Below are positions 16,065 through 23,282 of a DNA stretch of 25,169 nt, piece by piece. The notes below the pieces were generated by a model that was given only the letters and a program-made list of their open reading frames with translations, was not told the origin of the DNA and did no database searches. Each line of letters opens with the position of its first letter. Positions within the stretch are counted from its first letter, which is position 1. Origin of the DNA: an uncultured Mycoplasmatota bacterium (GTDB lineage: Bacteria > Bacillota_I > Bacilli_A > RF39 > UBA660); contig URXR01000010.1 of the NCBI GenBank assembly GCA_900551925.1, positions 1-25,169 on the forward strand, in the 5' to 3' direction. The position numbers were made by a program, and so were the translations under genes.

Positions 16065-17813
16065 TTAACATGCTCCAGGAGAATAAGAGCCACTGTAATA
16101 CCATGTATCATACATAACGGAAGATCGATAAACATTACCTGCTTGATCTCGAACTTCAAATTGAGTTGCTACCTGAATAGTCCTTGCCCTAGAAGTTGGT
16201 GCAATTTGATAATTAGTTTGTCTATAATTACTAGTACCTGTTTTAGATTCCCAACCAGCAGAAGCAAGTCTAGTAGAAACACCACGATAAGCACAAGTAA
16301 TCGAATTATTACTACTTACACCTCTATTATAACAATACCCCCATCTCATACCATTTAATCCAGATAAATTATCGCTCATGTAATATCTAAATTTCCATCT
16401 ACCACTAGCTTTTTGATAAAAACAATGTTTATAAATAGTCGGAGGTGTTATATCTTGTCTTACATTAGTACTTACTACACTACTTTTATTTCCAGCATTA
16501 TCAGTAACCTGTACATACATAACTACATTTCTATTTGTTTTACTCCACACTACTTTAGAATTTGTAGGAACATTACTACTCATACTTGAAGAAGATGTCC
16601 CATATTTTTTCGAATCTATTCCAGATCCTCCCGTATCATTAGCATTTACTGTTACTGTTACATCTTTATTTGTCCAGTTACCAGAACTAGAATTACTTAA
16701 CGTTACTGTTGGTGCAGTTCTATCTAATTTTGCAGTTATATTTCTAACTATATCACTACTACCTTCATCACTTCTAGTTGCTACTATTTTAGTAGTTGTC
16801 TCTCCTTCATCTTCTATAAAGAAATCTTTTTCCCCTATTGCTATATCTTCTCCATCTATCTCTATAGAATTATATTGAAAATTATAATAGTCAAGTTTTA
16901 CATATATATATCCATTTTTCCAACTACCATCATATTCAGGAAGAGCTTCTAACTCTTTATTAGTAAATCCTGTATTTTTATGACTTTCATACTCTTCTTC
17001 TGTTATATAATATTGATTAACATTAAACTTTGTATTTGTTGGCTCTTTATAATTTACTGTTGTACATTTTACTTTGTTGTAACTATTATCCATCGCATAA
17101 ACATCATTTTCTCCATATTCTGGAAAATAAACTGTTGTTGTTACACTTTTTTTATTCTTATCAGCATCACTTAATTGTTCTTCATCACTCTTAGTATCTT
17201 TATTTATTACATAAACACTTGTAATATACCCATCTTCCTTATTACTTGTTGCTGTTAATGTTACATATAAACCATCATCAGTATATCCAGTTGTCTCCTT
17301 ATCTACTACACATGTTAATGATCCATCAGAACTTTCTCCTTCTTCAGAATCTTCTCCACTACCAGAATCATTTCCATTATTATCAATATAATTTACCGCA
17401 TCACAATAAAATTTTTCTTCTTCAGTTATATATTTATCTTCATCTTCTCCACATATCATACAAGCATAATAATTTATTCCTAATCCTTTATTAGCTGCTA
17501 CTACATAGCTTTTCTCCATACAAGAATTATCATCAGCATCTACAAACTCATTATCTACATATTTCAAAGTAGATAACTCTTGTACGGATATATAATCCAT
17601 TGTTTTTTCCGAAGTATCTCTAGGCAGTCTTTCTTGATTTTCAGAGTAATAATTTTTTCCTGCTAAAATCATTTGTTTTTTTACATCTTTATTATATTCA
17701 TCTTTACTAATTGCTATATAACTACTTATATTAGGTATTACTACTACCGATAATATTGCAATTATTACTACAGCTGCCAAAATCTCTACTATCGTAAATC
17801 CTTTTCTTTTCAT
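16065..17813 (-). CDS. Large type IV prepilin-like protein, copy 1
   Basis: The 582-residue protein begins with a class III prepilin signal: KRKG, cut before Phe6, then FTIVEILAAVVIIAIL with Glu at mature position 5. This is the hallmark of type IV pilins and pseudopilins. Unusually long for a pilin, it continues with a Cys-containing region (about 40-145, with a CxxC), an acidic Ser/Gly/Glu linker (about 150-165), and several Ig-like beta domains. The last two are introduced by DRTAPT and DITPPT. It ends YSPGAC with a terminal Cys. The first 459 residues equal copy 2 exactly; the last 123 diverge. The start at the second Met (17813) fits the GAGG spacing better than 17819. No pilus motor or prepilin peptidase genes are nearby. 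A minor tip pilin or adhesin is inferred. Confidence 0.85.
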   Translation of the reverse strand: MKRKGFTIVEILAAVVIIAILSVVVIPNISSYIAISKDEYNKDVKKQMILAGKNYYSENQERLPRDTSEKTMDYISVQELSTLKYVDNEFVDADDNSCMEKSYVVAANKGLGINYYACMICGEDEDKYITEEEKFYCDAVNYIDNNGNDSGSGEDSEEGESSDGSLTCVVDKETTGYTDDGLYVTLTATSNKEDGYITSVYVINKDTKSDEEQLSDADKNKKSVTTTVYFPEYGENDVYAMDNSYNKVKCTTVNYKEPTNTKFNVNQYYITEEEYESHKNTGFTNKELEALPEYDGSWKNGYIYVKLDYYNFQYNSIEIDGEDIAIGEKDFFIEDEGETTTKIVATRSDEGSSDIVRNITAKLDRTAPTVTLSNSSSGNWTNKDVTVTVNANDTGGSGIDSKKYGTSSSSMSSNVPTNSKVVWSKTNRNVVMYVQVTDNAGNKSSVVSTNVRQDITPPTIYKHCFYQKASGRWKFRYYMSDNLSGLNGMRWGYCYNRGVSSNNSITCAYRGVSTRLASAGWESKTGTSNYRQTNYQIAPTSRARTIQVATQFEVRDQAGNVYRSSVMYDTWYYSGSYSPGAC

Positions 17814-17840
17814 TGTCATAACCTCTATTCTTTATAGTAT
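16438..17840. repeat. Direct repeat unit A (1,403 bp), matching 18570-19972
   Basis: Compared line by line, this segment and 18570-19972 show no base difference, at a constant offset of 2,132 bases. The repeat covers the 5' three quarters of the prepilin gene, its start codon and ribosome site. It ends abruptly on one side inside the codon before the last Ig-like domain, and on the other side upstream of the ribosome site. Patchy similarity continues to the -10 box (17852-17857). Confidence 0.95.
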
Positions 17841-17851
17841 TTTCAATTATA

Positions 17852-17880
17852 ATTATACAATATTATGCATAATATTACAA
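17852..17880 (-). promoter_or_regulatory. Promoter of prepilin copy 1 with internal 18-bp palindrome
   Basis: TTGTAA (17875-17880) and TATAAT (17852-17857) are 17 nt apart on the minus strand. Filling the spacer is an 18-bp perfect palindrome, AATATTATGCATAATATT, at 17859-17876. A protein bound there would compete with RNA polymerase, so this looks like a repressor operator. The matching promoter of copy 2 lacks it. Confidence 0.6.
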
Positions 17881-17901
17881 CATTTAAATTCAAACAAAAA
17901 G

Positions 17902-17930
17902 TTGACTTTAGGAATATTTTATGATAAATT
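17902..17930 (+). promoter_or_regulatory. rpmB promoter
   Basis: TTGACT (17902-17907) lies 17 nt before TAAATT (17925-17930) on the plus strand, about 30 bases upstream of the rpmB start codon. It is divergent from the copy 1 prepilin promoter; the palindrome ends 25 bases before this -35 box. Confidence 0.55.
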
Positions 17931-17961
17931 TATTATGCTTATTTAAAAAGGAGGAATTATT

Positions 17962-18135
17962 ATGGCAAAAAATGTATCTAATAGAAAACCAAATATTAAA
18001 AATTTACGTTCTCATGCGTTAAATAGTACTAAGAAAAAACAAAGTTTAAATAAACAACCAGTTACTTTAGAAAATGGCGAAAAAGTTAAACTTTCAGTAA
18101 AAGAAATAAGAACTATGAAAAAAAATGTTGCTTAA
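17962..18135 (+). CDS. rpmB: 50S ribosomal protein L28
   Basis: This 57-residue, highly basic protein carries the L28 core: an RSHALNSTKKK segment, then VTLENGEKVKLSV, then a C-terminal KEIRTMKKN, matching the RSHAxNxTKR...LRTxKK pattern of the family. L28 binds 23S rRNA in the large subunit. The N-terminus is short and lacks the usual CxxTGK-type opening, so this is a Cys-free, trimmed form, and the usual KRxxxxNLQ segment is reduced to KKKQSLNKQP. AAAGGAGG precedes the ATG at 17962 at good spacing. It stands alone on the plus strand between two minus-strand prepilin copies, with a strong terminator that includes its stop codon. Whether a second L28 gene exists elsewhere is not visible here. 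Confidence 0.82.
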   Translation: MAKNVSNRKPNIKNLRSHALNSTKKKQSLNKQPVTLENGEKVKLSVKEIRTMKKNVA

Positions 18136-18150
18136 AAGTAACATTTTTTT
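18119..18150 (+). terminator. rpmB terminator
   Basis: A stem of about 14 bp (18119-18132 with 18137-18150, one G-U pair) with a 4-nt loop contains the rpmB stop codon and ends in a seven-T run on the plus strand. Confidence 0.85.
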
Positions 18151-18154
18151 ATTA

Positions 18155-18185
18155 TAAAAATAGGTAATTCTTATATATTACCTAT
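18155..18185 (-). terminator. Terminator of prepilin copy 2
   Basis: A perfect 9-bp stem (18160-18168 with 18177-18185) and an 8-nt loop are followed by a T run on the minus strand, directly after the copy 2 stop. With the rpmB terminator it insulates the two converging genes. Confidence 0.8.
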
Positions 18186-18193
18186 TCTAATTA

Positions 18194-19945
18194 TTAACAT
18201 TTTCCTGGTGAATATCCACCCGAATAAGTCCATCTATCTGTATAATTAGGAGATGTATAAATATTTCCCGCTTTATCTTTAACTTGCATACTTGTAGTAG
18301 CTTGTATAGTTCGAGCTCCACTTGTAGGTTTAATATTATAACCAGTTTGTCTATAAGCAGGATCATAATAAGCAGTGCTCCAACCTGTAGCAATCATTCT
18401 ATTATAAGCTGATTTATAAGAACACATATAAGAACTAGGACAACCCGGACATATACTATAACAATAATTCCATCTATATTGTGATAAGCCTGAACCTCCT
18501 GTATCCCTCATATAATATCTAAATTGCCAAGCAGTGCTAGTTTTTGTATAAAAACAATGTGAATAAACTGTCGGAGGTGTTATATCTTGTCTTACATTAG
18601 TACTTACTACACTACTTTTATTTCCAGCATTATCAGTAACCTGTACATACATAACTACATTTCTATTTGTTTTACTCCACACTACTTTAGAATTTGTAGG
18701 AACATTACTACTCATACTTGAAGAAGATGTCCCATATTTTTTCGAATCTATTCCAGATCCTCCCGTATCATTAGCATTTACTGTTACTGTTACATCTTTA
18801 TTTGTCCAGTTACCAGAACTAGAATTACTTAACGTTACTGTTGGTGCAGTTCTATCTAATTTTGCAGTTATATTTCTAACTATATCACTACTACCTTCAT
18901 CACTTCTAGTTGCTACTATTTTAGTAGTTGTCTCTCCTTCATCTTCTATAAAGAAATCTTTTTCCCCTATTGCTATATCTTCTCCATCTATCTCTATAGA
19001 ATTATATTGAAAATTATAATAGTCAAGTTTTACATATATATATCCATTTTTCCAACTACCATCATATTCAGGAAGAGCTTCTAACTCTTTATTAGTAAAT
19101 CCTGTATTTTTATGACTTTCATACTCTTCTTCTGTTATATAATATTGATTAACATTAAACTTTGTATTTGTTGGCTCTTTATAATTTACTGTTGTACATT
19201 TTACTTTGTTGTAACTATTATCCATCGCATAAACATCATTTTCTCCATATTCTGGAAAATAAACTGTTGTTGTTACACTTTTTTTATTCTTATCAGCATC
19301 ACTTAATTGTTCTTCATCACTCTTAGTATCTTTATTTATTACATAAACACTTGTAATATACCCATCTTCCTTATTACTTGTTGCTGTTAATGTTACATAT
19401 AAACCATCATCAGTATATCCAGTTGTCTCCTTATCTACTACACATGTTAATGATCCATCAGAACTTTCTCCTTCTTCAGAATCTTCTCCACTACCAGAAT
19501 CATTTCCATTATTATCAATATAATTTACCGCATCACAATAAAATTTTTCTTCTTCAGTTATATATTTATCTTCATCTTCTCCACATATCATACAAGCATA
19601 ATAATTTATTCCTAATCCTTTATTAGCTGCTACTACATAGCTTTTCTCCATACAAGAATTATCATCAGCATCTACAAACTCATTATCTACATATTTCAAA
19701 GTAGATAACTCTTGTACGGATATATAATCCATTGTTTTTTCCGAAGTATCTCTAGGCAGTCTTTCTTGATTTTCAGAGTAATAATTTTTTCCTGCTAAAA
19801 TCATTTGTTTTTTTACATCTTTATTATATTCATCTTTACTAATTGCTATATAACTACTTATATTAGGTATTACTACTACCGATAATATTGCAATTATTAC
19901 TACAGCTGCCAAAATCTCTACTATCGTAAATCCTTTTCTTTTCAT
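18194..19945 (-). CDS. Large type IV prepilin-like protein, copy 2
   Basis: The 583-residue paralogue is identical to copy 1 over residues 1-459: the same class III signal with cleavage before Phe6, Glu at mature position 5, Cys region, acidic linker and Ig-like domains. The C-terminal 124 residues are homologous but clearly different, roughly 45 percent identical by eye. Both keep HCFY, an FRYYM segment, YRQT, a stretch ending in ARTIQ, an AGN-Y and the terminal YSPG-x-C. Copy 2 has an extra CPGC pair, giving it more cysteines in this domain, which suggests disulfide-stabilised tips with different surfaces. Start chosen as for copy 1 (second Met; GAGG spacing). Its promoter differs upstream of the -10. 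Function in adhesion or sensing at a pilus tip is inferred. Confidence 0.85.
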   Translation of the reverse strand: MKRKGFTIVEILAAVVIIAILSVVVIPNISSYIAISKDEYNKDVKKQMILAGKNYYSENQERLPRDTSEKTMDYISVQELSTLKYVDNEFVDADDNSCMEKSYVVAANKGLGINYYACMICGEDEDKYITEEEKFYCDAVNYIDNNGNDSGSGEDSEEGESSDGSLTCVVDKETTGYTDDGLYVTLTATSNKEDGYITSVYVINKDTKSDEEQLSDADKNKKSVTTTVYFPEYGENDVYAMDNSYNKVKCTTVNYKEPTNTKFNVNQYYITEEEYESHKNTGFTNKELEALPEYDGSWKNGYIYVKLDYYNFQYNSIEIDGEDIAIGEKDFFIEDEGETTTKIVATRSDEGSSDIVRNITAKLDRTAPTVTLSNSSSGNWTNKDVTVTVNANDTGGSGIDSKKYGTSSSSMSSNVPTNSKVVWSKTNRNVVMYVQVTDNAGNKSSVVSTNVRQDITPPTVYSHCFYTKTSTAWQFRYYMRDTGGSGLSQYRWNYCYSICPGCPSSYMCSYKSAYNRMIATGWSTAYYDPAYRQTGYNIKPTSGARTIQATTSMQVKDKAGNIYTSPNYTDRWTYSGGYSPGKC

Positions 19946-19972
19946 TGTCATAACCTCTATTCTTTATAGTAT
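18570..19972. repeat. Direct repeat unit B (1,403 bp), matching 16438-17840
   Basis: This is the second copy of the perfect direct repeat. The complete absence of even synonymous changes implies recent duplication or continuing gene conversion. The sequences flanking it on both sides are different from those of unit A. Confidence 0.95.
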
Positions 19973-19983
19973 CATCAACTATA

Positions 19984-20012
19984 ATTATATAGTAATAATT
20001 TTACTTTTTCAA
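19984..20012 (-). promoter_or_regulatory. Promoter of prepilin copy 2
   Basis: TTGAAA (20007-20012) and TATAAT (19984-19989) are spaced by 17 nt on the minus strand. The -10 box is at the same relative place as in copy 1, but the spacer and -35 differ and the 18-bp palindrome is absent. The -35 overlaps the region just past the rpe terminator. Confidence 0.65.
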
Positions 20013-20015
20013 GAT

Positions 20016-20050
20016 CATAAAAAAACTTCACATCATTCAATGTAAAATTT
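20016..20050 (-). terminator. Terminator of the rlmN-rpe operon
   Basis: An 11-bp stem (20023-20033 with 20040-20050, two G-U pairs when read on the minus strand) with a 6-nt loop covers the rpe stop codon and leads into a T run on the minus strand. Confidence 0.65.
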
Positions 20051-20662
20051 TTTAATTTTTGCAATATTGGATAAATTATCTAATACATATGAAGCACTAA
20101 CAACAATATCAGCATCTCTTACTTTATCTAAAACTTCTTCACAAATGCCTCCATCTACACTTATTTTGACTGATAATCCTCGCTTAACTATTTCTTCTTT
20201 TAATCTTTTTATTTTTTTCTCCGTTTCTAAAATAAAAGTTTGCCCACTTTCTCCTGGGACAACTCCCATTACTAAAACTAAATTTACTTTAGATAATAAA
20301 GGAAGAACTTTTTCCACGTCAGTATAAGGATTAATAGCAATTCCTGGTTTTATTCCAAAACTTCTAATTTTATCAATAAACATATCACAATTATCTATTT
20401 CACTATGAATAGTTAAATATTCGATATCATACAAAGCTAATTTTTCAATATATTTACTAGGATTCTTTACCATTAAATGAACATCATTTTTCTTTTCCGA
20501 AAAATAAATAAGTTCTAAAAGTTCTTTAAGAGGTAAATTTTTATTATTTACAAACTTACCATCCATAACATCAAAATGAATATAATCAGCTTCTGTTTTA
20601 TTTATACTTTCAATATATTTTTTATAATTACCTTCTTTTAAAAATGATACTGATACTTCCAT
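20033..20662 (-). CDS. rpe: Ribulose-phosphate 3-epimerase family protein
   Basis: Rpe interconverts ribulose 5-phosphate and xylulose 5-phosphate in the pentose phosphate pathway. The 209-residue TIM-barrel protein keeps the four metal ligands of the family: His29 and Asp31 (IHFDVMDG), His62 (DVHLMV) and Asp170 (SVDGGI). Other signatures are looser: the usual NPGFGGQ phosphate loop reads VPGESGQ, the PNITFGP stretch after the first ligands is replaced by NNKNLP, and the protein is slightly short. A true Rpe fits the rsgA-rpe gene order of Bacillota, but a related sugar-phosphate epimerase is possible. The start has GAGG six bases upstream and lies 2 nt after the rsgA stop. Confidence 0.85.
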   Translation of the reverse strand: MEVSVSFLKEGNYKKYIESINKTEADYIHFDVMDGKFVNNKNLPLKELLELIYFSEKKNDVHLMVKNPSKYIEKLALYDIEYLTIHSEIDNCDMFIDKIRSFGIKPGIAINPYTDVEKVLPLLSKVNLVLVMGVVPGESGQTFILETEKKIKRLKEEIVKRGLSVKISVDGGICEEVLDKVRDADIVVSASYVLDNLSNIAKIKKFYIE

Positions 20663-20664
20663 AA

Positions 20665-21489
20665 TTACCTCTTTTCTATAAATTTCTTATAATTATCATA
20701 TCTCGATTTTAATATTTTTTTACCAACTTCTTTTTTTACCACACATTCTTTTTCCTCTAAATGTTTACAATCTTTATAAGGACAACTATAATTACTAAAC
20801 TCTATAAAAGCCTCTTTAATCTGATTATCAGAATATTTACTTAAATCTAAAGCCGAAAATCCCGGAGTATCTAAAACTTTCCCCTTAAATAAATTAACTA
20901 AAGTTACATATCTAGTTGTATGTTTACCTCTTCCTAAAGCTTTAGATATTTCCTGTGTTTCAAAATTTAAACTTTTATCAAACTTATTCATTAAAGTCGA
21001 TTTACCTGCTCCTGTTTGTCCCGTAAAAACTGTTGTTTTGTCTTTAAACATTCTTTTTATTTTACTTATATTAGTATTATAAACTACTCTATATCCTATT
21101 TTCTTATAATAATTAAGAATAGGTTTTAACTTTTTATATTCTTGTTTTGTAAGCAAATCCTTCTTTGTAAAACAAATAATAGGTTCTATTTCATTAATAT
21201 GACATATTACTAATAACTTATCCAAAAGATTAGTACTAAAATCTGGACTTTTCAAACTAGTAATTAAAAATGCTCTATCAATATTAGCTACATTAGGTCT
21301 ATCTAAATCATTCTTACGCTTAAATATCTCTGTTATAACTAAATCATTATTATTAAAAGAAACATAATCCCCAACTTTAGGAATTACATTTCTATTTCTA
21401 AAATTTCCCCTTGCTTTACAACGATATTCTTTGTTTTCACTTACTACAAAATAATCATTACTTATTATTTTTACAATTTGTCCCTTCAT
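20665..21489 (-). CDS. rsgA: Ribosome small subunit-dependent GTPase A (RsgA/YloQ)
   Basis: RsgA is a circularly permuted GTPase that binds the 30S subunit late in assembly and checks the decoding centre. The 274-residue protein has an N-terminal OB fold (1-70), then the permuted G motifs: TKKD at 108-111 (G4), the P-loop GQTGAGKS at 157-164 (G1) and DTPG at 207-210 (G3). The Zn-binding knuckle is complete, with Cys236, Cys241, His243 and Cys249. Length is typical. It starts 8 nt after prkC, with AGGAG before the ATG. The adjacency to prkC and rpe matches the conserved Bacillota cluster. RsgA homologues are known substrates of PrkC-type kinases, so this order may have regulatory meaning. Confidence 0.96.
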   Translation of the reverse strand: MKGQIVKIISNDYFVVSENKEYRCKARGNFRNRNVIPKVGDYVSFNNNDLVITEIFKRKNDLDRPNVANIDRAFLITSLKSPDFSTNLLDKLLVICHINEIEPIICFTKKDLLTKQEYKKLKPILNYYKKIGYRVVYNTNISKIKRMFKDKTTVFTGQTGAGKSTLMNKFDKSLNFETQEISKALGRGKHTTRYVTLVNLFKGKVLDTPGFSALDLSKYSDNQIKEAFIEFSNYSCPYKDCKHLEEKECVVKKEVGKKILKSRYDNYKKFIEKR

Positions 21490-21497
21490 AAAAACTC

Positions 21498-23282
21498 CTA
21501 ACTATCTTCTTCTTCCCCTTCTTGATTATTATTGTTGTTATTATCAGAATTATCAGAACCAGATGAACTATTATCATTACTAGAACCACTATTATTACTA
21601 GAACCTGATGAAGTAGTAGGACTCTTAGCAACTGTTATAGTTAAACTTGCTCCTTCAGTAAGTTCTGTATCTGTTCCCTTAGACTGTTTAATAATTGTAC
21701 CCGGAGTATAATTAGAAGTCGCTTGATATTTTATAGTCAATTTAACTCCATTTTCTTCAGCCCATCTTTCAGTTTGAGAAACTGTCCATTCTTCTCCTAC
21801 AATATCTGGAAAATATTCCTTTATTATTGGAATATAAAGAACTATTGTTTCACCTTTTTTTAATTCTTCTCCAGCTTCCACACTTTGTCCTATAATTAAC
21901 TGACTATCTTCTTCACTAACATTTTGTTCTGTCTCACGGTTTTCAACCTCTACCTCTAAGCCTTGCATTTCCAGTTTAGTTTTTACTTCAATATAATTAT
22001 CTCCTATATAATCCTCTATTTTAACTACATCCGGTCCAGTCGAAACTATTAAAGTAACTTCCGTTCCCTCTTTAACAGTTCTTCCCATTTTCGGATCAGT
22101 CTCTATTACCATTCCCTCTTCTATATCATCTGACGCTTCATCACGAGTACTAGCACTAACTTCAAGTCCGTTATTAGTAAGTTTTTCTGTAGCTTCATCA
22201 ACCGTAAGTCCTGAAACATCAGGTACTGTAACCTCAGGAACTTCCGTTATCATAGGAAGAATAAGTAAAGCAAAAAGCGTTAAAACTACTAATCCTGCAA
22301 AAACTGCTCCCGCAATTATAAATTTCTTATTTTTAGGCTTTTTATCATCTTTAATTTGACTTACTAAACTATCATCTACATTATCTTTTTTTACGACAAT
22401 AGTATCTTCATCTATTCCTTCATCATATTTTAATTCAACTACAGGCTCATTTTCTCTTTCTTTATTTAAAGCCGTAGTTAAATCCTCATGCATTTCATTA
22501 GCATTAGCATATCTATTTTTAGGATTTTTAGCAGTTGCTCTAATAATGATATTTTCAATACTTTGAGGAAGTTCTGGAAGCTCAGTTCTAATCGAAGGAA
22601 TAGGTTCCTTTAAATGTTTTAAAGCAATCTCAACAGCATTATCCCCTCTGAAAGGAAGAGTTCCTGTAAGAAGCTCATACATCATAATCCCAAGTGAATA
22701 GACATCACTTTTTAAAGTAGAACCTTTTCCATTAGCTTGTTCTGGTGGAAAATAATGTACAGAACCCATTGCCGAATTAGTCTGAGTAAGCTGAGTAGCA
22801 TTTAAAGCCATAGCAATTCCAAAATCCGTTATTTTAACCTCTCCATCATCTTTAATCAAAATATTTTGAGGTTTTAAATCACGATGAATAATCAAACTAT
22901 CATGAGCAACTCCCATAGCACTAGTTATTTGAAGCATAATATCCACAACTTCTGCTGCTGTAAGTTTTCCTCGCTTTTTAAGAAGTTGTTTTAAGTTCTT
23001 ACCTTCAACATATTCCATGACAATATAATAATCACCATCGTCTTCCCCAACATCGTATATTTCAACAATATTAGGATGAGATAAAGATGACGCTGATAAA
23101 GCTTCACGTTGAAAACGTCTTACAAACTTCTCATCAGAAGCCAAATCACCACGTAAAACCTTAATAGCAACATTCCTATCCAAAATAATATCTTTAGCTA
23201 AATAAACATTAGCCATACCACCTTCCCCGATGGTTTTTATAATCTCATATCTTGAATTTACTTTCTGTCCTTTTACAATCAT
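21498..23282 (-). CDS. prkC: Serine/threonine protein kinase with PASTA domains
   Basis: PrkC/StkP-type kinases sense peptidoglycan fragments through PASTA repeats and phosphorylate cell-wall, division and translation proteins. The 594-residue protein has an intact kinase domain (about 11-270): glycine loop GEGGMANV, Lys41, HRD with Asp135, DFG at 153-155, and a Thr-rich activation loop (NATQLTQTNS). A helix at about 320-345 crosses the membrane. Three PASTA repeats follow (about 350-415, 416-483, 484-553), then a Ser/Asn/Asp-rich tail ending EGEEEDS, which includes a six-Asn run. The ATG overlaps the prpC stop (ATGA), so kinase and phosphatase are made together. AGGACAG-like bases before the ATG form only a modest ribosome site, consistent with coupled translation. 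Confidence 0.97.
   Translation of the reverse strand: MIVKGQKVNSRYEIIKTIGEGGMANVYLAKDIILDRNVAIKVLRGDLASDEKFVRRFQREALSASSLSHPNIVEIYDVGEDDGDYYIVMEYVEGKNLKQLLKKRGKLTAAEVVDIMLQITSAMGVAHDSLIIHRDLKPQNILIKDDGEVKITDFGIAMALNATQLTQTNSAMGSVHYFPPEQANGKGSTLKSDVYSLGIMMYELLTGTLPFRGDNAVEIALKHLKEPIPSIRTELPELPQSIENIIIRATAKNPKNRYANANEMHEDLTTALNKERENEPVVELKYDEGIDEDTIVVKKDNVDDSLVSQIKDDKKPKNKKFIIAGAVFAGLVVLTLFALLILPMITEVPEVTVPDVSGLTVDEATEKLTNNGLEVSASTRDEASDDIEEGMVIETDPKMGRTVKEGTEVTLIVSTGPDVVKIEDYIGDNYIEVKTKLEMQGLEVEVENRETEQNVSEEDSQLIIGQSVEAGEELKKGETIVLYIPIIKEYFPDIVGEEWTVSQTERWAEENGVKLTIKYQATSNYTPGTIIKQSKGTDTELTEGASLTITVAKSPTTSSGSSNNSGSSNDNSSSGSDNSDNNNNNNQEGEEEDS

Noticed and set aside
16980..17494. Plus-strand open frames opposite the prepilin genes, also at 19112-19626
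   Set aside because: They are duplicated only because the prepilin repeats. Their Leu/His/Ile/Phe-rich translations look like antisense shadow frames, and they lack ribosome sites.
18187..18393. Second minus-strand frame at the end of prepilin copy 2
   Set aside because: It overlaps the well-supported prepilin tip in another frame and has no recognisable features or ribosome site.
16065..19951. The prepilin repeat as an insertion sequence or transposon
   Set aside because: No transposase, terminal inverted repeats or target-site duplication are seen. The repeat boundaries fall inside a gene and near a -10 box, which fits gene duplication or conversion better.
16438..19972. The perfect repeat as an assembly artefact
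   Set aside because: The unique sequence between and beyond the copies (different C-termini, different promoters, rpmB) argues for two real loci. The perfect identity still deserves a long-read check, so this is only partly rejected.
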